NCBI GenBank assembly: GCA_023525975.1
Contig: CM042035.1
Span: 33,757,001 to 33,821,000 of the forward strand
Source: Smallanthus sonchifolius
Lineage: Eukaryota; Streptophyta; Magnoliopsida; Asterales; Asteraceae
Direction of reading: 5' to 3'
Length of the DNA stretch: 64,000 nucleotides
This document shows, piece by piece, positions 10,385 to 22,061 of the stretch. The notes below the pieces were generated by a model that was not told the DNA's origin, did no database searches, and saw only the letters and a program-made list of their open reading frames with translations. The position numbers were made by a program, and so were the translations under genes. Positions within the stretch are counted from its first letter, which is position 1; the number at the start of each line of letters is the position of its first letter.

Positions 10385-11984
10385 TAAATAAATAAATTAC
10401 GGTTGCAACAATATGTAACATTATACAACAGCGAAAGCATATTGAAGACATCTAAAGTATTGAACACCATTACAAAAACTAAAATAAACTAGTACATTTT
10501 CCTAGAACCTTATAGCTCAAAACTGCCTTGTGGTTTGACAATAATGTTTCTTCGGCTTCTAGTGTTTAATCCAAATAGCTAGCCTATTCCAACCGTGTCA
10601 TAGCTATGTGGTACCTGAAAAATATACTTAAAAGTGTTAACACAAAGGTTGGTGAGTTCATAGATTTGATTGTTGTAATGTAAAGCGTTTCTCCTTGAAA
10701 ACATTGATATCGTGTACGTGGTCATAATATAAAACCGTTTTCCTCGAAAACATGTGATGACCTCGTAGTCATAAAGTGAGTCGTTTTCCTAATGAAAACA
10801 AGTGATAACCTCATGCTCATAAAATGAGTAGTTTTCCTAATGAAAACCAAAACAATTTGCACTAAAAGATTGGCAGATCCATCTGCACGAAAACGATTCA
10901 ATGTATATGATAAACAAAACAAGAAATTTGTGCCCATTCATAAACTAGCTAAGAATACAAATATATGTTCATACATGAGGCATAACCAAACCCAAACACT
11001 TGCTCTTGCCCCTTGCCCGTACCAAACGAACCCTTGTGTAGACACTATGCAGCCATTCGATCATGTTAATCGTCGGTTAGCGCGACTAATCATGACCGGG
11101 GTGTGTCAATCCCAATTGTACTATTCATAGACCTCAGGGTAACCTATAGCTAATGGTTATAAATTACGTAACGTAGGGGACTTTACGAAATCTACTTGTG
11201 CCAACTCATGCAAACATAAGGGTCGAGCCTTGTTCTCGTGTTACCATATGAAAATGTTTGTAAGTGTGTTCCATGGTTTCTCAAGTGAATCAAGCAATGA
11301 TTTTTCATGTTTTCAAATGTGTAAAGTAAGTATGTTTCTCCCACGAGTTTCTTAAAACATTTAAAAGTAAAGAGCGGCCATGAAACTCACCTGGTGACGT
11401 GTAAGGACGATGACTTCCTTTATGTATCAACGAAACCAAAGTCCACAAAATACGATAGTAGTGGGTCTATGTATTGCTCGGGTGATGCGATACCTGTAGG
11501 TACTTAATAAGCTTTGTAGACTAACACTAATGATGTAAAACGAGTCTAAACTCATATTGAGTTAGCACGTGTGCGATTGAGCTCTATTGATTCTTAACAG
11601 TATTATCGAATCAGTATACGATGTTTATTTAACGTTCGGTAATAGTAGTTGTTTAATTTGAGCCATGTCTCTCGGCTCAGATATGTTTCAGTAGTTATAT
11701 TCAAAAATATTAGTTTGACTTGTACACGATCTTATATAACTATGTGCACACATAATAAATAATAATTTTTGTTCATGTGTCCTTTAACCAAATATATACA
11801 ACTCTACGATTTAGTAAAACCATTTCGGAGCTTATAGTATATTCATATGTGTATTTGTAATTATAAATTTATTCATATAGTTTCAAAAACCCCCAAAATA
11901 TAGTTGTACCGTATTGTGTTTTAGAATATACGTTCCTCTTTGTGTAATGAGATCGTATGTATTTATTTTGAATGTGTGTGTATG

Positions 11985-11991
<7 letters not shown>

Positions 11992-12014
<23 letters not shown>
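11992..12014. repeat. (AT)n microsatellite
   Basis: A run of alternating TA dinucleotides in the Q LTR; the paralogous site near 61839-61851 is shorter, as expected for slippage. Confidence 0.9.
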
Positions 12015-12015
<1 letters not shown>

Positions 12016-12268
12016 CTATTCGGATCTAAATATTATTTTATAAATAATTGTTTAGTTTCGTATAAAGTATTATGAACATTTCTAGATACATACATTTATA
12101 CGAATACATTTATATATACAAAAATATATTTGAATGGATCATTGTTACTTGTCAAACTCTCGTTTAGTCGATTACGTTATAACTTAATTCGTATAAGTTT
12201 AAAATATTCAAACGTAATATAGAAGATACGAGTTTATCATTAAAATAACTATTATCCAAATTATCACA

Positions 12269-13020
12269 TCGGTATAATCTTAAATTCCTTACCACAAGGA
12301 TTCAAGTCATAAGGTAGAGGTAATGAGTGTTAAATGTCAAAGTTTTGTATTTTCCCTGAGCATGTGTTAAGAAGTCGTTTCCTAACAATATGTGCACTAG
12401 AGCTTTCTAACTATAGAAGGCTGGGAGTAAGAAGTGTTAACAAGTCTCTCCTGTAGGCTGAAATTCGAGACTCAACTAACAAAGTGTTCCTTAGGGGAAT
12501 GTAAGTACAACAGGATTTAAGATCATAAATTAGTCTCAAGTCGTGTTTCCACAATACCCTATGGGTGTCACGTGTAAAAGAATCGAAATAAATTTTCATC
12601 CCATTACCGAAGTTAGTGCATAGCACTTTCGATGTAAATTTCAAGTAAGTGTGATACTGGATTGTAAGATAGACTCTGAGAATATGGGATGGCCACCCAT
12701 GATAGTTATGTAACTACTGCAAGTGCCGGTCGTTGTAAAGCTCAATTGTTAGTTTTCATGACAAGTAGAATCTCGAAAGATATGAGTCAGAAAGTAAAAA
12801 TGGGTGAGCGAAAATATTCGTCGCTCAAGACCCACTGAGGGTGGGTTAGATTCAATTTGGATTTATCTTGTTCCTCCCGAACTATGAGAATGTTACGTGA
12901 ATATCTAACAGAGGAGTCTGAAATGTTAAGGTCCGATCATAAATCAAGTGACTGGGAATTTAAATTAGGAACACGGATTAATCATGAACATAAGTAAGAC
13001 TCACTAGAGTTCCCATGCAC
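12269..13020 (-). mobile_element. Internal region of family Q element, copy 2, distal part
   Basis: From about 12297 this is paralogous to 8198-8933, for example 'attcaagtcataagg' and the LTR-proximal block that follows. It stops abruptly at ...catgcac at 13020, where copia element Y begins. The continuation is at 58829. The 28 bases 12269-12296 are absent at the copy 1 border. Coding content is limited to the doubtful ORF noted separately. Confidence 0.8.
12411..12644 (-). pseudogene. Unrecognised 77-codon ORF, Q copy 2
   Basis: Paralogue of the minus-strand frame at 8310-8543, with the same length and reading frame and about ten residue differences. I cannot assign a family. It shares its neighbourhood (Q internal, minus strand) and all caveats with copy 1. 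Confidence 0.25.
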
Positions 13021-13569
13021 TGTTGTTTATGCATGTTTTGTGACAAGCACTCTAGATCGAGCTAAAGCTTTTTTTGTTATGTATTTCAGTCTTATATGTA
13101 TTTAGTACTTGTTGTATTTTTTTATCGAGTTATAATATGTCTTTTTGATGTCTGAACTTGTATTGTTTTGATATTGTACAAAACAAATACGCAAGGATGT
13201 GTTACTGCGTACTTGTCATGTACAATGGTCATGCGTACTTAGACAAGTATGCATGAAGGATGGTCATGCATACTTGTCTATGTACGCATGGCCCAGGTCT
13301 ATAAATAGCATAGCTTTGTTTCATTTTCACAACAGATGTATTTTACACACACAAGTACGCACATATCAGTTTAGTATCAGTCCAGAAGTCTTTCCATCTG
13401 TATCTGTACTTGTTTGAAACACTATGATAACAATAAGTACATCCTTGTGTTCATTGTCATACTTTCATTCATACATTGTTCCACCTAGTAATGGGAATTC
13501 CACACATGTTTACTAGGCTACATTCTCACACGTTTTCGATTAGACACACCCACCCGGAGGGCCTACAAG
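13021..13569 (+). mobile_element. 5' LTR of copia element Y
   Basis: Runs from TGTTGTTTATGCATG to GGGCCTACA and matches 58268-58828. A TATA box (TATAAATA) is at 13300-13307. The region just upstream is rich in gcgtact/agtacgc motifs, including the imperfect palindrome catgcatac-ttgtctat-gtacgcatg at 13265-13290. Confidence 0.9.
13300..13307 (+). promoter_or_regulatory. TATA box in Y 5' LTR
   Basis: TATAAATA occurs at the same relative position in the 3' LTR (58545-58552), about 270 bp before the LTR end, a plausible U3/R promoter position. Confidence 0.6.
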
Positions 13570-13571
13570 TG

Positions 13572-13582
13572 GTATCAGAGTA
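13572..13582 (+). promoter_or_regulatory. Primer-binding site of element Y
   Basis: tggtatcagag follows two bases after the 5' LTR and matches the complement of the initiator methionine tRNA 3' end. Confidence 0.9.
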
Positions 13583-13882
13583 GTTGCTTTTATTTTCGAG
13601 TGTTGTGAGTATGTTAGGAACATTTGTCATCCATATGTGTTTCTATTTACATCTGCATAGGTGATTCTTGAGTCTTGTTTCATACACTTGTTCATCTTGA
13701 AATAATCCCATCTCAATCATTATGTTGTTCTTGTTTTGTTGTTACAATCGTCATTCTCTGTTTTGAGTCCCAAATCTGGTCACTTGTTCAAACCACATTT
13801 TCCATACATTACAACTTGGTCAGAACATTTTTTTTAATCAATACAAGTGGATACAATTGTCAAAAAGTGTCTTCCTGTCCCT

Positions 13883-14125
13883 TGCGTACTTATCATAACT
13901 CATGCGTACTTATTGACATGCGCACTTATTATTCCTGCGTACTTAATACTATGCACACTTGTCAAAATTTCTTACATACCTTTCATCCTACACATCTTGT
14001 CATTCCTGTGTACTTAGTTTCTTGTGCGTATTTATCAATCTTGCATACTTATTTATTCATGCGTACTTGTTATCCTACGCACTTATAAGTACGCAAGACC
14101 ATTATGTCTCATACGTACTTATAGT
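13883..14125 (+). repeat. Cluster of degenerate tgcgtacttat motifs in Y leader
   Basis: About a dozen copies or near-copies of tgcgtactta lie between the PBS and the gag start, at irregular 15-30 bp spacing. The same motif populates the Y LTR upstream of its TATA box and recurs just before the Y extra ORF at 46787-46838. Spacing is too irregular for a simple tandem repeat. Confidence 0.75.
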
Positions 14126-14166
14126 TAAAATCCTGAGTTTGAACTTCTGATTTTTGAGTCTTACCC

Positions 14167-15172
14167 AATGGCTAATCTTCAAAATCTCAGTAGCCTGTTT
14201 AATTATGACAATGAGATAGGCACTCCACAGAAACCCCCAAAGTTAATAAATGTGAATGACTATTCCAACTAGAAAGCTAGATTTGAGGAATATGTTTCAT
14301 ACACAGATTCAAACATGTGGATACCTATTTTAGAAGGTTATAAACATCCAACCCAAGAATTCCTTGGTGAAACCAAACCCAAACCAATTTCTAGACTTGA
14401 TGCTGAAGAAAAGAAAGCATATAATCTAGAAAGGAAAGCACATGGTTCTTAACCATGGCTCTAACCCGAGTCATATTTCATAGTTTCATAGGGTATGATT
14501 CCTCGAAAGGCTTTTGGAAAAACGGTTTGAGGGTAACAGTGATGTTAAGAAAAATAAAAGGGGATTGTTAAGAAAACAATATGAGTGTTTTAGATACTTT
14601 GAACAAGAATCCATTGATGAACTTATCTCTAGATTCTATCATCTTCAGACTAAACTTAAGTCTTATGAATTAAAATATCCAGATGATGAACTAGTTGAAA
14701 AGTTTCTTAATGCGTTAAGAGAAAACTCTAAATTTTTTGAAAAGACCATTGATGATGTAATAGGAAAAATCCAAGCACATGACATGAATTTAAGAAAGAA
14801 AGAAACCACTAGCAGACCGTTAGTACAAGAACCGTCAATGTACTTAGGATCCTCTTCCACATCCAAAACTACACGACCGGGTATTGCTTTGTTCTAAGGG
14901 AATCCTACACAAGAAGAAGGTAATGGCTGCAATAGTCATACATGTTTTGATGCTACAAGTTCAAATTCACATCAACCAAGAAGTCCAACATCTACACCGA
15001 CACCTTCTTTTGCAAAGATTGCAGAAGATGATGTAGCATTGTTTTCATCATGCATGTTGGCATATGAAAACTTCATTGGTGGTAAACTAACTGATCCAGA
15101 AACAATTAAAGAAGATTTCAATTAGGTGGATCCAGATGACATGGAAGATATGGATATTCAGGGGAATATGGT
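14167..15172 (+). pseudogene. gag: Gag of element Y, first part
   Basis: Starts MANLQNLSSLFNYDN at 14167 and carries the copia Gag N-terminal region (PPKLINVNDYSN, then a stop replacing the conserved Trp at about 14270, consistent with TGG to TAG). After a frameshift and stops (about 14450-14510) it continues in 14514-14897 as the UBN2/gag-polypeptide capsid domain: RGLLRKQYECFRYFEQESIDE-type helices, ISRFYHLQTKLKSY and FLNALRENS. The frame carries on to ...DMEDMDIQGNM at 15172, where element X interrupts it, and resumes at 29097. Gag forms the particle shell. Broken. Confidence 0.85.
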
Positions 15173-15968
15173 TGTAGGATCGGTAAATACAAGAAGGTTC
15201 TATTCCAGTTGAGATTGGCGGAAACAATTACAACTTAATCAAAGTAAACAAGTAAACACAAGAAGTACCGATAAATGCAATTTGTATTAAGCTTCAATGG
15301 TTACAAGATTACAGAGAAATCTCTAAGTAAGCACACGTATAACAATGACTCTAAGTACTACTTATATAGTAACTTGGAATCAATACAGACCCTTGATTCT
15401 AAGGATCAGATCCAACACAGACCGTTGATCTTGTATTGAAGCTATTCTACATGTACAGACAAAAACAATAACTATGCTACTTAACTTTATTCAAACGTCT
15501 TCTAAGGCATCATTGTTTACATGCTTGTAGAAGAGCGTTGTTGTCTTTTATTGTCTTGTAACAATGACATTCTTTCTGCGTGGAGTGTGTCAGAGTAGCA
15601 GCATAAAGTTTTCAGTGGTAATGGTTGCTTTATCAAGAACAGTCAGTTGCAACGTTTGATCTTCAGTGGAGATGGCTATCAGCTGCAGCTTTGGAGATCA
15701 ACAGCATATGCCTATCAGCTGCAACTTTGGTTTTCAGCAGCATATGCTTATCAGCTACAACTTTGGTCTTCAGCAGCATATGCCTATCAGCTGCAACTTT
15801 GGTCTTCAGCAGATAAGGCCTATCCGCAGCAGATTTGTTCTTCAGCAGAAGAACAAGTATCCGCTGCAAATAAGCTTATCCACAACAGTTTATGGATCAA
15901 CAGCAATCTCTGAGGTAAGCAGCATTTGTACTTAGAGAATTTTGTAGCCACCAGTCTTTATTTCTACA
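15173..15968 (-). mobile_element. 3' LTR of rearranged element X
   Basis: Reads TGTAGGATCGG at the left and TTTCTACA at the right, with the PPT outside it at 15969-15980 (minus strand ctagggggagtt). It is 796 bp, like its partner at 28301-29096, and differs by scattered substitutions. A minus-strand TATA-like CTATATAAG is at 15361-15369. A 36-bp tandem repeat occupies about 15676-15830. Confidence 0.9.
15676..15830. repeat. 36-bp tandem repeats in X LTR
   Basis: About four units of atgcctatcagctgcaactt tggtcttcagcagcat occur here, and the partner LTR has the same array at about 28809-28960. The units carry tatcag and cagcag elements related to the palindromes in the other X copy's LTRs. Confidence 0.85.
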
Positions 15969-15980
15969 AACTCCCCCTAG
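15969..15980 (-). promoter_or_regulatory. Polypurine tract of rearranged element X
   Basis: Minus strand ctagggggagtt directly precedes TGTAGAAATAAAG, the start of the 3' LTR. The same PPT is at 44189-44199 in the other X copy. Confidence 0.8.
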
Positions 15981-16061
15981 ACTGATGCTACGAAAACTCT
16001 CTTACTGCTTTCGTTGTTGAAGCTTTTGCATGTTGCTGACTATTCTTTCAACCTCATATCC

Positions 16062-19000
16062 TCACTGGTACTTGCTGGGATTGTTAAGAGGAAGCTCAGA
16101 TAGAGTCTTGATGTCTTTGCTTGCCATTTTGAGGATAGCCTTGATTGAACACCTCATCTTCTGTTCTTTAACATCTGTCAGTGTGAATTCATCCTTTTCA
16201 ACATTGTAGGACCAGCTGATGAATGAAGAGTGGGATTGGAGAGGTTTGACATCAATGATTTCATCTTTGCTGGGGTTGAAGTAATGTTTTATTACCAGCA
16301 ATAGATGTCTCCGACCTTCATTATCAGATTCATTGGCTTCACCTAGTTCCATCATTCTTCTTAGATCAGAATCTGGAAGCTGCAATACCTCATCAACAGA
16401 TGTATAGATTGATCTTCTTTCTTATGTTCTTCCCCTGAATACTTCAAACCTTTGATCTTTAGAGCTGTAGAACCAGTTGACAATTTCTCTTGAGTCTTCT
16501 AGTTTGGTAGTTGGTTTGCTTTTCTTCTTGGGAGGTTGCTGATGAGTAGGAGCAGGGTGCGAGGATTTGGACTTTTTGGGTGGAGAGGAGGGAGGTCTAA
16601 GAGGGAAAGTGGAAGGTTGTTGGATAGAGGAAGGGGAGGATGAGGAAGTAGGCTTGGGTTTCTTTGATTCTCTGTCATCAGCTGGAGTGATTACCCTTTT
16701 CTTGGAGCTTGTCTTCCCCAATCTTTCTTCCTCTTCCTTTTTGACTCTTCGGTAAAGGGCTTGCAGGTTCATGAAGTTCATGGGACCCAGCCTCTTTGCA
16801 CTTTCTCCTCTAGCCTTTAGGAAGTCAATCATGACCTTCCTTTCTTCATGGGATCTTCTGTTAAAAGCAATGGTCTTCTTGGATTTTTGTTTGGCTTTTT
16901 CTTCTTCTTCGGCCCTTTTTTGTTTACCAATTGACCTTGCTGACCCATGAAGGCTCTGTAGATTTCTTTATTTAAGAGTTTCTCATGGTAGTCTGCATCC
17001 TCACCTTGAGAAACCAGAGCCTTTATCCACTCCTCTCTCATTTCTTTGGCTAGTTCAGAATCAGTTATTATGAACTTGGCCTCTTCCTTCTTCTTCTTTT
17101 CTCTTTCTTCTTCTTTTTCTATATAATTGTTCCTGCAGTTGAAGAGCAAGAGCTTCATCTTCTTGAATTTTATAAACTGTAGGAATTTTGACTTTCAGAT
17201 CATCCAGATGTTTGGCATACAACTGGATCTGTTGTTCTCTGAGGAGAATGACTGTTTTTCTGTCTTGGGCTTTTCGTACTTCAGCCATCTCGTCTTCTTC
17301 TCTTCTCCTTCTTCTTTCCTCTTTTTCTTTCTTCTCCTTCATTATCCTCTCTTCGTCTTCTTTAGTCATGAGTCCCTTCCCCTTGTCTTTTCTGGATGCC
17401 TCTGCTTCAGCTTCATTGACTACAACAACAGATGTAGTAGATGCTATTGGGATCTCAGCTTCAGCTTCATTGGCAAAAGAGGAGTAGACACAGAGGACGA
17501 GACTGCTTCACTCTCTTCTTTTTCCCATTCACCCCCATGTAGAGCTTTAAAAGAATCTTTAACATTCTGGGCAGCCAGTCTTCTTGACTCTACTGCTGCA
17601 CTCAGTATAATAGTTGGTGAGGAGGGCAGGGATGAATCTGAGTCAGAGTCATTCATTGCAGGCGATTCCTCCCTATAAATAGAAGCCTTGATGAGTTTGA
17701 TCATTTCTTGACTTTCTAAGGAGTTGATGTTGCAGATGAGTGATCTGAGCTCAAAGACCTTGTGCAGGAAGTCTGAAGGAAGGAGTAGGATCTCTTTAAT
17801 GTTGATTAAGAGAGAAGATCCATTGCTTAGGAAGAAGGTGAAGTTAGAGGAATTAGTGCTCAGCCATCCTAGCACTTCCAAGTCCCTGACCATGATTTTG
17901 TACAGGAATCTTCTCCAGTAGATAACCTCTTCTTCAGATAAAGCACTGCTCCTGATTAAGTCAAGTCTTCTTGGAGCCAGTCTTTGTTCTGCTGTTGATG
18001 AAAATTCAGGATAAGCCACCCTATTTGCTTCTGTTAGTAGTCTTTCAAACCGGGGTAAATTACCATCCATTAAGTCATAGAACCTGCTGATTGCATGTTC
18101 TGTTGAGAGATCTGATGAAGTGTTGACACATCTTGTCTGATACAGATTAAGAACCTGGAGGGCATTGAGAGTGTTCCAGTTTAGCTCTTCTACTCCACTA
18201 AACTCCCATCCAATCCAGAATCTCTCAACTATGCCATCATAACCCCAAGCTAGAATAGAGTCGAACTCTAGCTTGTTTGAAGATAGTGTGAATTTGGGGG
18301 TAGATGTTTGACTTATTATGGCTGCAGCTTCAGGAAGTATGCTGAAAGATGGAGGTGTGTCTTCATAGGGAGTTTCATCTTGCAACACCTCATCAACAGC
18401 TCGGACAACTAGCTTCCAATCCTCAGTGATATCTTCCTCTTCATCAACTGAGTCTGGCAAGTCATGGATTTGAACAAAAGCAGGTTTGTATAGCGAACTT
18501 TGAAACATAGTCTGATCTTGTATCCATTCTTCTAGGCTGTCCACATCATCTTCCTCTGTAATTACCTCCCCCTTTTTTGTTGCATCAGTGCATAAAGTGT
18601 TATCTGTTTGAGTGCCCACTAATATAAGAGAGGGAGTAGTCATAGATGGCCATTGATGGGCTTCATGCATAGAGACTTGGTGCTTTAATTTTGACACTTC
18701 AGCCTCTAGCATAGCCACCCTGGCCGTCAATTCCAAATTATGAAGTTTCAGTCTGTCCTCATCCACAGTTGTGGAATCCTTGGAGCTAGATGGGGCCTTA
18801 GGCCTAGCCTCTGCATCCCCATCACCCTAGTTTTCTTGGCGCCTGGGATTCCTCTCAGTGAAGAGTGTTTCAAAGGAAACATCTTCACTGTGAGTTGTCG
18901 TGGTTTGGGTCTTAGCTATGTTGTCACTGTCCTCCTAGGAAGTTGATGTACCGGGAGTAGTGACAGCCCTTTCAACATTCACTCTGTCAGTACCACTAGA

Positions 19001-20311
19001 GTGAACCTTCTTGGGTGATGAACTTGGGTTGGGTGCATCAGCAGCCAGGTCAATCAATACCTCCGAGATAGTAGTTGTTGGAGAAGGTATATCATCTTGA
19101 CAAGGTGCTTCTGCACTTAAGTTCAGAGAAGAAAAATGGAATGGCTCAAAAAGTAGTTCTATGGATCCGGGATGTGATCCTGATCCTAACAGAGAGGCTT
19201 CCAAGGAAATCTCTCTAATGTTGTGGCTATCCCTTTTGATATTCTCACCAGAATTCTGGGATTCTGAATGAGGGCTTTGAGGTTGGGATTGGGCCTTTGA
19301 AACAAGAAGAGAAGGAGTCTTCTTGTTCCTCTTTCTTGTGTATGTTGTTGCAACTGGGGCCCTTTGTTCCAGTTGAACGATAACATCCAAAAGAGGTGTA
19401 AGTGATTTTTGTACCTGTACATCGTTAGTAGTTTGCACAGGGGTTCGAGCAATGGAAGCAGCTTGTTATTCAGGATGTGAGGTGGAGGGTGTGGGATCAG
19501 TATCAGCTGGGATTGCTGAACTGTCACCCTGGGTACTTTGTATGTTCACCATTGTAGATAACAATGGAACATTGACCCCCGAGAAATTTTTAGAAACAGT
19601 TCTCATACTTTGAAAAATATTATTTTTATGACCCAGCATGATGTAGATTCTTGTAGGTTTTGAGAGATTTTTTAGTTCTTGGTTGAAAACCTCCTGCTAG
19701 AATCTGGGGTACATAAAAAATTGTTGCTTTGCACCCTCTTGAAGGTTATATCTCAAACCTTCAAAGATGAGATGTGCAAAGTTGAATCCCTGGTCAGTAA
19801 TCATACCGTGAACAGAAGAGGCAAGTGCAGAGCTCACTTGATGCCATCCACTTCTCTTCTGAGATATGCATTGTAGAAGAGTGTGGCAGAGATACTTCCA
19901 TGGAGGTCCCATCAGTGCCTTCTCGATTGTGTACTTATTTTGATTTCCAGTGTACCCTATGGATACAAAGGTCCTCATGTATTCTTCCTTTGAGTATGAG
20001 ATGGCTGCCCCTTCATCTTGAAGCTGAAGATGTTTGCGGAGAGTGGCTTCAGAGATGGTGATGTCCTTGCCGTGTACCTTGGCTTTAATTTGGGGAATCC
20101 CCTATTCGGTAGAGTAGACGGCGGTATTCCAAAAATCCTCCATATGAGGAATGTTTATGGTAGGGTTGACGGTGAGTGCATGGTGTATTTTTTATCGACA
20201 GAGAAAGTCGATCATGTCATCAAAACCGTCGGATTTGTTCCCTTTTGTTAAGTATTCCGTAAGGTTGTGATATGGGGAGAACTTATCATCAGGATTGTTG
20301 ATGTCTGCCAT
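16062..20311 (-). pseudogene. Extra ORF of element X, degenerate copy
   Basis: Reading on the minus strand from ATG at 20311 (MADINNPDDKFSPYHNL), this is a paralogue of 40287-44166. The N-terminal module includes TFVSIGYTGNQNKYTIEKAL and RYNLQEGAKQQFFMYPRF. A Ser/Pro/Thr-rich linker spans 19438-18935. A coiled coil and globular middle are in the long open stretch 18766-17444 (440 codons). A very charged Glu/Lys coiled coil follows at 17369-16829, then a Lys/Pro/Ser-rich basic segment and a conserved C-terminal block (16832-16062). Several stops and frameshifts break it. No signal peptide or membrane helix is visible. It occupies the position called 'env-like' in SIRE-type elements. Function unknown. 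Confidence 0.8.
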
Positions 20312-20931
20312 TTTTGTTGGATTTTGGAGGGAAAGAGGAAGGATTTTGAACGGTGGTTATGAATGGAAGGCTTTGATTATTGTGGGGGCTTGAGGGAAAG
20401 TGATAGGAGTTAGGGCGAAATTGAATGTGAAGGGGTGGTGAAGAAATTTGATTTGTTCTTATAACGGCAGAGGAGGGAAAAGCAGAATGACTTGTACATT
20501 ACATCCTTATTCACTTTTTACTGTAACAATTGTAATACACTATAGCAGTCATGGTAGAGACTGAAAGGAATTTTTACAGCGGGTAAAAGTTAATTTAGAC
20601 TTATTTTTACCCATCAGCAACAAACTTGGTTACTGCGGATGATTAAGCCTATCCGCTGCAAGCTTGGTTGCAGTGGATAGATAAGTCTGTCAGCAGCAAA
20701 CACTATTGCTGCTGATGGATGCAATGATCCGCCGCAAGGGTGTTGCTTCTGACTGACTTAAAGCTATCCGTAGGAAACTTGTTCCTGCTAATAACTTAAA
20801 GCAGTCAGTGGCAAAAACTTTGCTGCTGATTATTAAACCTGTCAGCAGCAAAATTGGATGCTGTTGACTTGCAACTTTTATTTATAACAAAAGACAAACA
20901 TATTTACAAAGACAAATTTTGGAGACATATT
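20312..20931 (-). other. Spacer between RNase H and extra ORF, element X
   Basis: This has no ORF of note. Positions 20610-20870 are filled with irregular cagcag/ctgctg-containing units, such as gtcagcagcaaa and tgctgctgat, related to the LTR palindromes. The paralogous spacer in the other X copy is 39668-40286. Confidence 0.7.
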
Positions 20932-21531
20932 TTAATCAAAGCTCATCAAACAAATGGATTCAACTAAATATTTAAATCTAGCTTCATCAAATGGTTTTGT
21001 AAGCAAATTAGCATATTGCTCATTGGTATGAACTTTGGTTAAAATAATTCTCTTTTTCTCAGCTTGATCTCTTATGAAATGATACATGATGTCAATGTGC
21101 TTTGTCTTGGAGTGCTGCACCGGATTGTTTGTGATTGATATAGCACTCATGTTGTCAATATGAATGGGAGTTGCCATGAAAGTCATCCCATAATCCAACA
21201 TTTGATTTTGTATCCAGATGACTTGTGCACAGCAACTTGAAGCTGCAATGTATTCTGCTTCTGCTGTAGAGGTTGAAACACATGTTTGCTTCTTGCACTG
21301 CCATGAAATAAGTCTTCCTCCTAGAAACTGACATCCCCCAGAGGTGGACTTTTTATCCAAGTTACATCCTCCATAATCACTGTCAATGTATGCATATAGA
21401 TTAAACTTATCATTTTTGGAGTACCATAGCCCAAGTCTTGGAGCTTCCTTTAGGTATCTTAAGATTCTTTTGACGGCTTGAAGATATGAAATCTTTGGAA
21501 TGTATCTCAATGCCTCAAGGCCAGATATCAT
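20932..21531 (-). pseudogene. RH: RNase H domain of element X (sense copy)
   Basis: This is an open 199-codon stretch on the minus strand. It starts by the family's AVKRILRYLK motif and contains the copia RNase H core: AYIDSDYGGCNLDKKSTSGG (first catalytic Asp), STAEAEYIAAS (catalytic Glu), PIHIDNMSAISI (catalytic Asp) and HSKTKHIDIMYHFIRD. It ends LLTKPFDEARF...LMSFD. The domain degrades RNA in the RNA:DNA hybrid. It is in the same orientation as the extra ORF and LTRs, but upstream it meets an inverted copy of itself, not RT, so the polyprotein is severed. Confidence 0.9.
21133..21498 (-). repeat. Inverted repeat, left arm (RNase H)
   Basis: About 366 bp whose reverse complement matches 21569-21936 at roughly 95% by eye, with only about 70 bp between the arms. 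Both arms are RNase H coding sequence. Confidence 0.9.
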
Positions 21532-21568
21532 ATTTGTAGTATGTCTATGTGCAAGATTTCAAGCAGCT

Positions 21569-21936
21569 CCAAAGATTTCACATCTTCAAGCCGTCAAGAG
21601 AATCTTTAGATACCTAAAGGGAGCTCCAAGACTTGGGCTATGGTATTCTAAAAATGATAAGTTTAATCTGTATGCATACACTGACAGTGATTATGTAGGA
21701 TGTAACTTGGACAAAAAGTCCACCTCAGGGGGATGTCAGTTTCTGGGAGGAAGACTTATTTCATGGTAGTGAAAGAAGCAAACATGTGTTTCAACCTCTA
21801 CAGCAGAAGCAAAATACATTGCAGCTTCAAGTTGCTGTGCACAAGTCATCTGGATACAAAATCAAATGCTGGATTATGGGATGACTTTCATGGCAACTCC
21901 TATTCAAATTGACAACATGGAGTGCTATATCAATCA
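21569..21936 (+). repeat. Inverted repeat, right arm (RNase H)
   Basis: Partner of 21133-21498. It is also a direct repeat of 27896-28262, so RNase H sequence occurs three times in this element. The arm includes a stop in the SW-Q-CKKQ motif at about 21768, consistent with CAG to TAG. It ends at ctatatcaatca, followed within 15 bp by a PBS. Confidence 0.9.
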
Positions 21937-21950
21937 GAGCTTCAAACAAG

Positions 21951-21962
21951 TGGTATCAGAGC
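21951..21962 (+). promoter_or_regulatory. Internal primer-binding site, inverted block of X
   Basis: tggtatcagagctttggctc occurs here with no LTR in front; instead, RNase H sequence precedes it. The leader and gag follow in normal order on the plus strand. Confidence 0.85.
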
Positions 21963-22061
21963 TTTGGCTCACAGATTAAAGAAACTCACACTTGTTTAAT
22001 CATTCTTCGGTTCTATTCCAAACTATCTCTTTGTTAAAGTCTCTCACTATCACAAATCAAA

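Larger units (their letters stand above)
9995..12268 (-). mobile_element. LTR of family Q, left copy
   Basis: Bounded by TGTCACACCCCC on the left and ...TTATCACA on the right (minus strand TGTGATAATTTGG...GGGTGTGACA). It is colinear with 59902-62102. It is both the 5' LTR of copy 1 (PBS at 9979-9991) and, by position, the 3' LTR of copy 2. It carries a short Helitron (10027-10384) and an AT dinucleotide run at about 11992-12014. The conserved block ggttggtgagttcatag is at 10647-10664. Small ORFs here differ between copies and I do not call them. Confidence 0.8.

Noticed and set aside
10840..11130. 96-codon ORF in the Q LTR
   Set aside because: Not kept open in the paralogous LTR (near 60700-60990) and without a domain; chance frame.
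13675..14150. ORFs of 137 and 63 codons in the Y leader
   Set aside because: They lie between PBS and gag and mostly translate the repeated tgcgtactta motif; no domain.
17127..17678. Plus-strand Phe/Ser-rich ORF of 183 codons
   Set aside because: Antisense shadow of the Glu/Lys-rich coiled coil of the X extra ORF; composition is what such a shadow gives.
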